Shown here: positions 24,858 to 32,629 of the stretch, in pieces
Layout of the letters: every line of letters begins with the position of its first letter
Numbering within the stretch: the stretch's first letter is position 1
NCBI GenBank assembly: GCA_910589105.1
Contig: CAJUST010000009.1
Location: forward strand, 1-64,000
Reading direction: 5' to 3'
DNA length: 64,000 nt
Source of the DNA: an uncultured Lachnospiraceae bacterium
Lineage (GTDB): Bacteria; Bacillota; Clostridia; Lachnospirales; Lachnospiraceae
The notes under the pieces: model-generated
Told to the model about the DNA's origin: nothing
The model's database searches: none
Seen by the model: the letters and a program-made list of their open reading frames with translations, nothing else
Translations under genes and position numbers: made by a program

Positions 24858-26164
24858 CCCATAAGATACATGCCGTCTGCATTTCGGATCAAACTGCCTT
24901 TTACAAACCTGTTTGTGAAGTCCTGTTCTGTCCGGCATAACACCTTTACATATTCTTTTGTATACCCGCTAAAATAGGTCTGCCCGCCTAAGGTAACGCG
25001 TTCTTCCATCAAAGCTTCCACTTCTTTTCCTATATAATAAGAACGAAATTCTTCTGACATTTCATTTGCAAGCGAAATTAAGATTTCACTTCTTTCTGCT
25101 TTGGTTTCTTCGGGAATCTGGTTTGGCATAGCGGCGGCTTTTGTGCCTTCCCGTCTGGAATACTTAAAAATGTGCATTTCATAAAACCGGACTTTTTCCA
25201 AAAAAGCTTTTGTCTCATCAAATTCCGCCTGCGTCTCCTGTGGGAACCCTACAATAATATCCGTAGTAACCGCCGGATGCGAAAAATATTTCCGAAGGTA
25301 ACCGCAGCTTTTATAAAATTCTTCTGTTGTATAAGCGCGGTTCATTCGCTTTAATGTGGCGTTACAGCCGCTTTGTAAGGAAAGATGGAAATGCGGGCAG
25401 ATTGTTTCAATTTGCGAAAGCGCCTTTGCAAACGGCTCGGTTACGATTTCCGGTTCTAAGGAACCCAGACGAATCCTTCTTATGCCCTTGATTTTACTGA
25501 TCTCCCAAATCAAATGAAGCAAGGTTTCCCCAATGTCTGCGCCATAGGAACTTAAATGGATTCCGGTCAGCACAACTTCCTGATAGCCGTTTTGGGACAA
25601 AGTTTTGGCTTCGCTGACTGCTTCCTCAAAAGAACGGCTCCTGACCCTTCCCCTTGCATACGGGATAATACAGTAACTGCAAAACTGGTTACACCCGTCC
25701 TGAACTTTGATAAATGCCCGCGTCCGCCCCGCTGTATGGGTAAGGCTTAGATTTTCATAAGGCTGCCTGTGGCTGATTTCTGTCATGGAACCATTTTTGC
25801 TATGGTCTTTTTTATACGCTTCAATGGCAGCGATTAAATCCTGTTTCTGGTTATTCCCAATGATAAGATCGACCGCTGTGTCAAGCTTTGCTTCTTTTGC
25901 CTTCGTCTGGACATAACAGCCGGCGGCAACGACAATGCCATTCGGATTGTTTTTTTTAGCGCGATGCAGCATTTGTCTGGATTTACGGTCTGCAATATTC
26001 GTTACAGAACAGGTGTTGACTACATATACGTCCGCTTTTTCGGAAAAGCTTACAATCTCGTATCCGGCTTCCTCTAAAAGCTGCTGCATGGCTTCTGTTT
26101 CATAGGCATTGACTTTGCATCCTAAATTGCGCAGCGCCGCCGTTTTTTTTGCGGGAGCATTCAT
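24854..26164 (-). CDS. mtaB: tRNA t6A methylthiotransferase
   Basis: 436 residues of the radical-SAM methylthiotransferase family. The UPF0004 domain has cysteines in LGCKVNAYE, NTCSVT and AAGCYVQ. The radical-SAM triad is CNQFCSYCIIPYARGRVRSR (about 155-175), and a TRAM-like domain ends the protein. The pattern matches MtaB (YqeV), which converts t6A37 to ms2t6A37 in tRNAs reading ANN codons. AAGGAGG precedes the ATG. It joins trmR/trhP and thiI as a third tRNA-modification enzyme in this region. Confidence 0.93.
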   Translation of the reverse strand: MNAPAKKTAALRNLGCKVNAYETEAMQQLLEEAGYEIVSFSEKADVYVVNTCSVTNIADRKSRQMLHRAKKNNPNGIVVAAGCYVQTKAKEAKLDTAVDLIIGNNQKQDLIAAIEAYKKDHSKNGSMTEISHRQPYENLSLTHTAGRTRAFIKVQDGCNQFCSYCIIPYARGRVRSRSFEEAVSEAKTLSQNGYQEVVLTGIHLSSYGADIGETLLHLIWEISKIKGIRRIRLGSLEPEIVTEPFAKALSQIETICPHFHLSLQSGCNATLKRMNRAYTTEEFYKSCGYLRKYFSHPAVTTDIIVGFPQETQAEFDETKAFLEKVRFYEMHIFKYSRREGTKAAAMPNQIPEETKAERSEILISLANEMSEEFRSYYIGKEVEALMEERVTLGGQTYFSGYTKEYVKVLCRTEQDFTNRFVKGSLIRNADGMYLMG

Positions 26165-26221
26165 GGCGTATGGCCTCCTTTTGGTTTTTATTCATTTTCC
26201 GTGGATTTCAAGTAAATGGCA

Positions 26222-26250
26222 TTGACTTTTTCTATTAAAACAAGTAGTAT
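26222..26250 (+). promoter_or_regulatory. Promoter of the HPr-like gene
   Basis: -35 TTGACT, 17-base spacer, -10 TAGTAT, followed after about 30 bases by GGGAGG and the start codon. Confidence 0.65.
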
Positions 26251-26290
26251 ATAAGCAAACAAAAAACGAAACAAAGGGAGGATATCACAC

Positions 26291-26524
26291 ATGAAAACAG
26301 TTCAAATTTCTTTAAATTCCATTGACAAGGTGAAAGCTTTCGTTAATACAGTCACTCAGTTTGATTACGATTTTGATTTGATCTCCGGAAGATATACCAT
26401 CGACGCAAAATCCATCATGGGTATTTTCAGCTTGGATTTATCTAAGCCGATCGATCTTGCTATCCATGTCGAAAGCGACGAAGCGGATATTTTAGAAGCT
26501 TTAGATCCCTACATTGTAAAATAA
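26291..26524 (+). CDS. HPr-like protein without the active-site histidine
   Basis: 77 residues with the HPr fold length. The regulatory serine region is intact (KSIMGIFSLDLSKP, Ser41 equivalent to HPr Ser46). The loop that normally reads GLHARPA with His15 is replaced by NSIDKVKAF, so PEP-dependent phosphotransfer through EI cannot occur there. B. subtilis Crh is a known His15-less HPr that, when phosphorylated on Ser46 by HPrK, serves as CcpA corepressor. A Crh-like signalling role is a reasonable inference. The gene is monocistronic, with a strong promoter and terminator. Confidence 0.85.
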   Translation: MKTVQISLNSIDKVKAFVNTVTQFDYDFDLISGRYTIDAKSIMGIFSLDLSKPIDLAIHVESDEADILEALDPYIVK

Positions 26525-26536
26525 TTTTAAATGCGT

Positions 26537-26567
26537 TCAAAAGAGTTCCAAAATGGAACTCTTTTTT
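26537..26567 (+). terminator. Terminator of the HPr-like gene
   Basis: AAAAGAGTTCC pairs with GGAACTCTTTT around a short loop (AAAAT), with six T at the 3' side. The minus strand ends in TTTT as well, so it may also serve thiI. Confidence 0.9.
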
Positions 26568-26581
26568 AGTTTAAAAACGCA

Positions 26582-27775
26582 TTAAGCGGATTCCTCTGCC
26601 GTAATGGTTACAATTTCCACTGTCTCTAAAGCTGTTTTCACCAGCCCTTCAATCATGCCTTCCAGTTTTTTCTCGGAACGCTCAATGACACGCAGATTTG
26701 GTTTCGTGACGGGATGTTTCGCCACAAATATTGTACAGCAGTCTTCAAACGGCTGGATACTGGTCTCATAAGCGTCAATTTTTACTGAAATGTCTATAAT
26801 TTCATTTTTATCAAACCCAATCAACGGCCGGTACACAGGAAGATTGCACACGGCGTTTGTCGCCGCTAAGGACTGCAGCGTCTGACTCGCCACCTGCCCT
26901 ATGCTCTCTCCTGTTATTAAGCCAAGACAGTTTTGCCCTAACGCGAAATGTTCCGCAATCCTCATCATGTAACGGCGCATTAGAATCGTAAGCTCCGCAT
27001 GTGGGCAATGCTCGTAAATGCTTAACTGAATATCGGTAAAGTTTACAATATGAAGCTGGACAGGACCTGCATATTTCGAAAGAATCCTTGCTAAGTCAAT
27101 GACTTTTTGTTTCGCGCGCTCACTTGTATAAGGCGGGGCATGGAAATAAACCGCATCAACCGCTACGCCGCGTTTTGCAATCATATAGCCTGCAACGGGG
27201 CTGTCAATCCCGCCGGAAAGCAAAAGCATGGCTTTTCCATTTGCGCCGATTGGCATCCCGCCGGGGCCTTTGATTTCTTTGGAATAAATGTTGATTTCTT
27301 CCCTGATTTCCACGCACACCAGAATATCCGGATTATGCACGTCCACTTTCATCTCCGGAAACGCATCTAAAATTTTTCCGCCCAATTCCGCGTTCAGCTC
27401 CATTGAATCCATTGGATAATTTTTTCTGGCCCGTCTGGCGCGGACTTTAAAAGTCTTGTTTTTGTCTGGATATTCCTGATCCAGATACTGTATAACGTCT
27501 TTTGCCAATGCGTCAAAGCCTTTATCTTCCGTTAGAACGACAGGGCAAATCCCCACAATGCCAAAAACAGTTGTCAATGCGCCAATAACTTCATCGTAGT
27601 CATATTCACTAAGCGCGTCCACATAAATTCTGCCCTGTGCGCGCCGCGTCTGAAATTCTCCTTCTATAAATTGAAGCGCATACCGGATTTGCCGGACGAG
27701 GGCTTCTTCAAACAGGTATCTGTTCTTGCCTTTTATGGCAATTTCTCCATATTTAATTAAAAAAGATTTATACAT
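26582..27775 (-). CDS. thiI: tRNA 4-thiouridine synthase
   Basis: 397 residues. An N-terminal ferredoxin-like and THUMP region (FLIKYGEIAIKGKNR at the start) is followed by a PP-loop ATPase motif LLLSGGIDSPVAGY. The C-terminal rhodanese domain of E. coli ThiI is absent, as in B. subtilis. ThiI thiolates U8 of tRNA using sulfur from a dedicated cysteine desulfurase, which is encoded 14 bases upstream. GGGAGG before MYKSFLIKY sets the start at 27775. Confidence 0.95.
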   Translation of the reverse strand: MYKSFLIKYGEIAIKGKNRYLFEEALVRQIRYALQFIEGEFQTRRAQGRIYVDALSEYDYDEVIGALTTVFGIVGICPVVLTEDKGFDALAKDVIQYLDQEYPDKNKTFKVRARRARKNYPMDSMELNAELGGKILDAFPEMKVDVHNPDILVCVEIREEINIYSKEIKGPGGMPIGANGKAMLLLSGGIDSPVAGYMIAKRGVAVDAVYFHAPPYTSERAKQKVIDLARILSKYAGPVQLHIVNFTDIQLSIYEHCPHAELTILMRRYMMRIAEHFALGQNCLGLITGESIGQVASQTLQSLAATNAVCNLPVYRPLIGFDKNEIIDISVKIDAYETSIQPFEDCCTIFVAKHPVTKPNLRVIERSEKKLEGMIEGLVKTALETVEIVTITAEESA

Positions 27776-27789
27776 AGCGCCTCCCACTG

Positions 27790-28944
27790 CTATTTTCTCG
27801 TGAACTTTCTGCAAAATGGAATGATTTCGGACATACAATCCAAGGTATAGTCAAGTTCTTCTTTCGTCGTCGTTTCGCAAAAGCTGAAACGGACGGTCGA
27901 ATCTAAAAGATCCCGTCTTAAAGCGATTGCCTCAAGAGTGCGGCTTACCGAAGGCTTATTCGAAGAACAGGCGCTTCCCGCTGAAATATAGATGCCTTTT
28001 TCTTCTAAAGAATGCAAAAGGACTTCGCTTCTGACTCCCTCTACGCTTACGCTTACAATGTGCGGGGCGGATTCTCTGCCTAGACTGCCGTTAATGGTTA
28101 CATTGGCAATGCGGGACGCTTCCTGAATGAAATACTCCCGCAGTCCATACATTCTGTCAATTTTTTCATCGAAATTTTCATATGCCAAAACGGCCGCTTC
28201 GCCAAGCCCTGCGATTGCAGGAACGTTTTCTGTCCCGGAACGCATTCCTTTTTGCTGTCCTCCCCCAAACAGGATTGGACTTAGTTTCGTTTTATCTTTG
28301 ATATATAAAAAACCGCTTCCTTTCGGGCCATGGATTTTATGCCCGCTGGCAGAAAGCAGGTCGATCCCTGATTTCTTTGGGTTTAAACGCATTTTTCCGT
28401 ACGCCTGTATGGCGTCTGCATGGATCAAGGCATGTTTACAGCGGTTCCGAATCTGCCTGACTGCCTCGTCAATCGGCGTAATGGAACCGATTTCATTATT
28501 TACTAGCATCATGGAAACAAGGATTGTATCTTCGTCTAACGCTTCTTCTAATGCGTCATGGCAAAGGATTCCGTGGCTGTCTACAGGAAGGTATGTGACC
28601 CGAAAGCCCTGTTCTTCTAAATAACGCATAGGCTGCTGCACAGAAGCGTGCTCAATGGCTGTAGTGATAATATGATTCCCCGCCCGCCTGTTAGCCTGCG
28701 CGCTGCCTAAAATGGCAAGGTTATTTGATTCTGTCCCTCCGGAAGTAAAGACAATCTCTTTTTCTTGGGCTTTTAAGGTTTTAGCAATCTTTTTTCTGGC
28801 CGTTTTCACTTCTTCTTCTGCTTTTACGCCCATGGCATGAAGGGACGACGGATTGCCATAATCTTCCATGATTAGCCGCATCATATATTCTGCGGCGGAT
28901 TTGCAGCATCGCGTTGTCGCCGCATTGTCTAAATATACCGTCAT
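27790..28944 (-). CDS. nifZ: Cysteine desulfurase partner of ThiI
   Basis: 384 residues of the NifS/IscS class of PLP aminotransferase-fold enzymes. YLDNAATT starts the protein. The PLP lysine is in SASGHKIHGPKGSG (about 195-208), and the sulfur-carrying cysteine is in ISAGSACSS. It overlaps rsmE by four bases and is followed at once by thiI. That pairing matches B. subtilis NifZ-ThiI, where NifZ supplies persulfide sulfur specifically for 4-thiouridine. There are no iscU- or sufU-type scaffold genes nearby, which fits a tRNA rather than a cluster-assembly role. Confidence 0.9.
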   Translation of the reverse strand: MTVYLDNAATTRCCKSAAEYMMRLIMEDYGNPSSLHAMGVKAEEEVKTARKKIAKTLKAQEKEIVFTSGGTESNNLAILGSAQANRRAGNHIITTAIEHASVQQPMRYLEEQGFRVTYLPVDSHGILCHDALEEALDEDTILVSMMLVNNEIGSITPIDEAVRQIRNRCKHALIHADAIQAYGKMRLNPKKSGIDLLSASGHKIHGPKGSGFLYIKDKTKLSPILFGGGQQKGMRSGTENVPAIAGLGEAAVLAYENFDEKIDRMYGLREYFIQEASRIANVTINGSLGRESAPHIVSVSVEGVRSEVLLHSLEEKGIYISAGSACSSNKPSVSRTLEAIALRRDLLDSTVRFSFCETTTKEELDYTLDCMSEIIPFCRKFTRK

Positions 28945-29687
28945 GCGTCTTCCTCCATTTCAAATTTTAACATCAGCATAGACAGTATGGCAATGCCTGC
29001 CGTATCCGTTCTTAATATCCGCCTGCCCAAAGAAATCATCTGCATGGAATCTTTCGCGATGGAAATTTCTTCTTCGGAAAAGCCGCCTTCCGGCCCGATC
29101 ATGACACTGATAGAATTGCCTTTTTTTATGGATTGTAACGCTTCTTTTGCCGTCTGCATTCCTTTGGCGTTTTCATAGGGAAGCAGGCATATGTCACATT
29201 GGGAAGCATATGCGAAGGCTTCCTGAAAAGACAGAACGGAATGAATGTTTGGAATCCTGCTGCGTTTGGATTGTTTTGCGGCTGCTTCGGCTAATTTCTG
29301 CCAGCGGCTAATGCGGGCGGCTTCTTTCTTTTTATCTAATTTGACGACGCAGTATTTCATGTCTACGGGAATAATTTCATATACTCCAAGCTCCACCGCT
29401 TTTTCTATGACAAATTCCATACGGGTTCCTTTCGGGATACCCTGAAACAAATAAATTTTTCCGGAAAGCTCTGTCGATGCGGCTTCTTCTTTTAAGATGT
29501 CCGCCTGCACAAAATGTTCCGCAAGTTCCGTAATGACGCAAAAGTAATCCGCCCCGCTTTTACTGCTGACTCTGATTTTTTCACCGGTTTTCATTCGCAG
29601 CGCGTGTTTGATATGGTTTACGTCCGCGCCTGTAATGGTAATAAATTCCCGTCCCACCTGTGTGTCTTCTACAAAAAACTGTTGCAT
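28941..29687 (-). CDS. rsmE: 16S rRNA m3U1498 methyltransferase
   Basis: 248 residues of the SPOUT-type RsmE family. The N-terminal PUA-like part contains HIKHALRMKTGEKIRV. The C-terminal knot contains VMIGPEGGFSEEEI and SLGRRILRTDTAGIAI. It methylates U1498 of 16S rRNA. It is sandwiched between prmA and the cysteine desulfurase, with three bases to prmA and a four-base overlap downstream. prmA-rsmE adjacency is conserved in many Firmicutes. Confidence 0.95.
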   Translation of the reverse strand: MQQFFVEDTQVGREFITITGADVNHIKHALRMKTGEKIRVSSKSGADYFCVITELAEHFVQADILKEEAASTELSGKIYLFQGIPKGTRMEFVIEKAVELGVYEIIPVDMKYCVVKLDKKKEAARISRWQKLAEAAAKQSKRSRIPNIHSVLSFQEAFAYASQCDICLLPYENAKGMQTAKEALQSIKKGNSISVMIGPEGGFSEEEISIAKDSMQMISLGRRILRTDTAGIAILSMLMLKFEMEEDA

Positions 29688-29690
29688 TGG

Positions 29691-30650
29691 CTACTCCTTT
29701 ATGGCAGTAATGCTGACCCATTCGCCCTGACGGTTAATTTCGTCTATTTTCATGCCTGCCGCCTCTATTGCTTCCCTGACTTCATTTTCTTTAAAATCAA
29801 TTATGCCGGACGTAAGAAACCTGCCGCCCGTTTTTAAATGGCGGACGATGACAGGAGCCATTGGGATAATCACATCGGCAAGTATATTTGCCACGGCTAT
29901 GTCAAAACGCTCTGCCCCAATGGTTTCCTGAAGCGCGCTGTCACAGGTGAGGTTTCCAATGTAAAACTTCGCTAATTCCCCAGAAAGACGGTTGACCTTC
30001 ATATTTTCCATTGCAGACTGCATACAATTTTCATCTATATCAGTCCCAACGGCGGACGCCGCCCCTAATTTTAACGCCGCAATCGTTAATATCCCACTGC
30101 CAAACCCTACGTCTAAAACAGTCTGCCCGCTTTCTTTTTGAATATATTTTTGAAGCTGGCGGATGCAAAGCTGGGTCGTTTCGTGTTTGCCTGTCCCAAA
30201 TGAAATTCCGGGGTCAATTTCAATGACGCATTTCCCCTTATCTTCTTCTTTTAACGCTTCCCATGTGGGCTTAATTAACAAATCCCCTATATAAAACGAA
30301 TGGAAATACGTTTTCCAGTTATTGATCCAGTCAACGTCTTCCGTGACGCTTTCTGTTATGCTTCCTTCCCCCAGATGGATGAATTCCCGCAAAGATGCAA
30401 GCTCCTGCCTGACTTCATGCAGAAACTCTTTGGAATCCGCATCGGATTCAAGATAAAAACTGACAAAACTTATGCCGTCGTCCGGCTCTGTATCTGGCAG
30501 AAAATCAATAAACATATCCGCTTGGTCTGCTTTTGTCAGCGGGACTTTGTTTTCGATTTCCACTCCGCCCGCCCCAAGTTCCGCCAACATGGCGCTGATA
30601 TAGTCTTCGGCTTCTGTCGTTGTCTGTATGGTATATTTTTTCCACTTCAT
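29691..30650 (-). CDS. prmA: Ribosomal protein L11 methyltransferase
   Basis: 319 residues. An N-terminal ferredoxin-like substrate domain is followed by a class I methyltransferase with DPGISFGTGKHETTQLC, VLDVGFGSGILTIAALKLG and ANILADVI. PrmA trimethylates L11. GGGGAAG precedes the ATG. The terminator of the preceding J-domain gene ends only 17 bases upstream, so prmA expression must come from readthrough or from a promoter overlapping that hairpin. Confidence 0.95.
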   Translation of the reverse strand: MKWKKYTIQTTTEAEDYISAMLAELGAGGVEIENKVPLTKADQADMFIDFLPDTEPDDGISFVSFYLESDADSKEFLHEVRQELASLREFIHLGEGSITESVTEDVDWINNWKTYFHSFYIGDLLIKPTWEALKEEDKGKCVIEIDPGISFGTGKHETTQLCIRQLQKYIQKESGQTVLDVGFGSGILTIAALKLGAASAVGTDIDENCMQSAMENMKVNRLSGELAKFYIGNLTCDSALQETIGAERFDIAVANILADVIIPMAPVIVRHLKTGGRFLTSGIIDFKENEVREAIEAAGMKIDEINRQGEWVSITAIKE

Positions 30651-30666
30651 TTTGCTTCCCCTGCTT

Positions 30667-30697
30667 AAAAAATAACCGCTGCACTTTTGTGCAACGG
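30667..30697 (-). terminator. Terminator of the J-domain gene
   Basis: Minus-strand CCGTTGCAC pairs with GTGCAGCGG (one G-U) around AAAA, followed by TTATTTTTT. It separates the J-domain gene from prmA. Confidence 0.8.
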
Positions 30698-30700
30698 CGT

Positions 30701-31207
30701 TTATTTTTCCATGCCGATACGCTTTCGCAGTACCTCATATTCTTCGTTGATTTTCTGAATGACGTCGGTGTCACCTTCTGCATTGTCCGGATGGAATATT
30801 TTAATCAAATCTTTATAACGTTTTCTGAGTGAACGCATATTGTTCACGCCGCTGAAAAATATCGATGCCGGAACATTGCTAAAGGAAATCCTCTCGTCAT
30901 CGTCCCCGTTTTTGGAATAGACGCGCTCTAGCTGTTCCCGCTCCGCCGCGAGCTTCCTCCAGCCGTCTTCTAACATTTTCCATTCCATGTCAAATATATG
31001 CTTTTCCCGCTCTAAACGTTTTTCTTCGAACTTTTTATTTCTTAGAAATTCTTGTCGCTCATACTCTAATAGTCTCTGCTGCCGCCTGATTTCCACATTT
31101 TCATCCGATTGTTTTGATTCGGCCGCTTTCTCCTGAGCCGCTCTCTTTAAACGCCAGTCTGAAAGAACGTTTGCAGCCTCTTCCACCATCGTATATGCCT
31201 GATCCAT
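30701..31207 (-). CDS. Coiled-coil protein with C-terminal J domain
   Basis: 168 residues. About 10-100 are highly charged and helical (RRQQRLLEYERQEFLRNKKF and similar), probably a coiled coil. About 120-168 resemble a J domain with the HPD tripeptide in DLIKIFHPDNAEGD and a final INEEYEVLRKRI helix. J domains stimulate Hsp70 ATPase, so DnaK encoded nearby is a plausible partner. The classical DnaJ zinc and C-terminal domains are absent. It lies between the dnaK operon and prmA, with about 165 non-coding bases before it, where a weak promoter (-35 TTGTTG, -10 TATCCT) is possible. Confidence 0.75.
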   Translation of the reverse strand: MDQAYTMVEEAANVLSDWRLKRAAQEKAAESKQSDENVEIRRQQRLLEYERQEFLRNKKFEEKRLEREKHIFDMEWKMLEDGWRKLAAEREQLERVYSKNGDDDERISFSNVPASIFFSGVNNMRSLRKRYKDLIKIFHPDNAEGDTDVIQKINEEYEVLRKRIGMEK

Positions 31208-31374
31208 TTACCCTGCTTCCTTTCCCGCCGCGCCAATTCAGATATGACGTTTCGTAAAAGTCCCGACGCCTTCCTGCTGCGGCATCCTATCAGTCACCAG
31301 TTTCACTTAGGATACAACATCTGGAAAGTGGCAACAATAGGAAAATGGTACTAGTTTATATAAAAACGTCACTT

Positions 31375-32547
31375 TCATAAGTCTTCAAGCGACTCCTTTA
31401 TTTTTTCTTTGAAGCTCTTTTTTTTAGGTTTTTCATGTTTTTCCGCTTTTGGAGCATCTGATTTTAAAGAATTTCCCGTTTCCGCATCAAATTTCCGCAG
31501 AGCTTCTTTTGCCGCTTCGTTTAATCCAGTCGGCACTTGTACGACAAGCGTCACATAGTGGTCTCCTCGGATTGCTTTGTTTCTTAATGAAGGGACGCCC
31601 TTCCCTTTTAAACGGATTCTGGTATCTGTCTGCGTGCCTGCTTTTACATTATAGAGCACGTCGCCGTCTACGGTATTAATGCGCACTTCGCCGCCCAATG
31701 CCGCCTGCGCGTAGGAAATCGGGGCAGTCGAAAAAATATCCATGTCTTGGCGCTGAAAAATCGGGTGTCTTGTCACCATTATTTCTACAAGCAGATCCCC
31801 TCTTGGCCCGCCGTTTCTGCCCGGTTCGCCTTTTTCACGGATGCGCACGCTCTGCCCGTTGTCAATGCCTGCCGGAATTGTGACTTTAATCCGCTTTTTA
31901 GAAGCAATGTAACCGCTTCCCCGGCAGTCCGAACATTTTTCTTTGACGATTTTTCCGGTTCCGTGGCACTCCGGACACGTCTGGACGTTTTGCACCATGC
32001 CAAACAAAGACTGCTGGCTGTACATAACTTTTCCTTTTCCCCCGCATTTTCCGCATGTTTCCGGTTTTGTGCCTTTCTTTGCCCCTGTGCCATGGCAGGT
32101 TTTACATTCATCTTTCAATACAATTTCAAGCTCTTTTTCACATCCCGTAATAGATTCTTCAAAAGTGATGCGCACGCTTGCGCGTAAACTGGAACCTTTC
32201 CTCGGCCCTGTGTCTGCGTTCCTCCTGCTTCCGCCGCCAAAGAAATCGCCAAACAAATCGCTGAAAATGTCCCCCATGTCCATGCCGGAAAAGTCAAAAC
32301 CGCCCCCGCCTCCTGCGCCGTCAAACGCCGCATGGCCGAACTGGTCATACTGCCGCCGTTTGTCTGCATCGCTTAATACGGCATAAGCTTCCTGAACTTC
32401 TTTAAATTTCTGTTCCGCATCCTTGTCTCCCGGATTTACGTCAGGATGATATTTCTTGGCAAGCTGACGGAATGCTTTTTTGATTGCGGCATCGTCTGCG
32501 CTTTTACTGACGCCTAATACTTCATAATAATCTTTTTTATCTGCCAT
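31375..32547 (-). CDS. dnaJ: Chaperone DnaJ
   Basis: 390 residues with all type I DnaJ parts: a J domain with YHPDVNPGD, a Gly/Phe region (GGGGGFDFSGMDMGD), four CxxCxGxG zinc motifs between about 140 and 210, and the two C-terminal substrate domains. It has a basic extended tail rich in Lys (EKHEKPKKKSFKEKIKE). It delivers unfolded proteins to DnaK. It is last in the hrcA-grpE-dnaK-dnaJ operon, with a perfect inverted repeat just before it. Confidence 0.97.
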   Translation of the reverse strand: MADKKDYYEVLGVSKSADDAAIKKAFRQLAKKYHPDVNPGDKDAEQKFKEVQEAYAVLSDADKRRQYDQFGHAAFDGAGGGGGFDFSGMDMGDIFSDLFGDFFGGGSRRNADTGPRKGSSLRASVRITFEESITGCEKELEIVLKDECKTCHGTGAKKGTKPETCGKCGGKGKVMYSQQSLFGMVQNVQTCPECHGTGKIVKEKCSDCRGSGYIASKKRIKVTIPAGIDNGQSVRIREKGEPGRNGGPRGDLLVEIMVTRHPIFQRQDMDIFSTAPISYAQAALGGEVRINTVDGDVLYNVKAGTQTDTRIRLKGKGVPSLRNKAIRGDHYVTLVVQVPTGLNEAAKEALRKFDAETGNSLKSDAPKAEKHEKPKKKSFKEKIKESLEDL

Positions 32548-32572
32548 ACTCTATTCCCTCTTTCACAGATAT

Positions 32573-32609
32573 GCCATAGGGTTTTAGAATAATTCTAAAA
32601 CCCTATGGC
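32573..32609. repeat. 37-bp perfect inverted repeat between dnaK and dnaJ
   Basis: 18-base arms (GCCATAGGGTTTTAGAAT and its exact complement) flank one central base. No T-run follows on either strand, so it is not a standard terminator. In RNA it would form a very stable hairpin that could protect the dnaK 3' end or be a processing site, lowering dnaJ relative to dnaK. Confidence 0.85.
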
Positions 32610-32629
32610 GATTGCTGTTTTCTATATTC

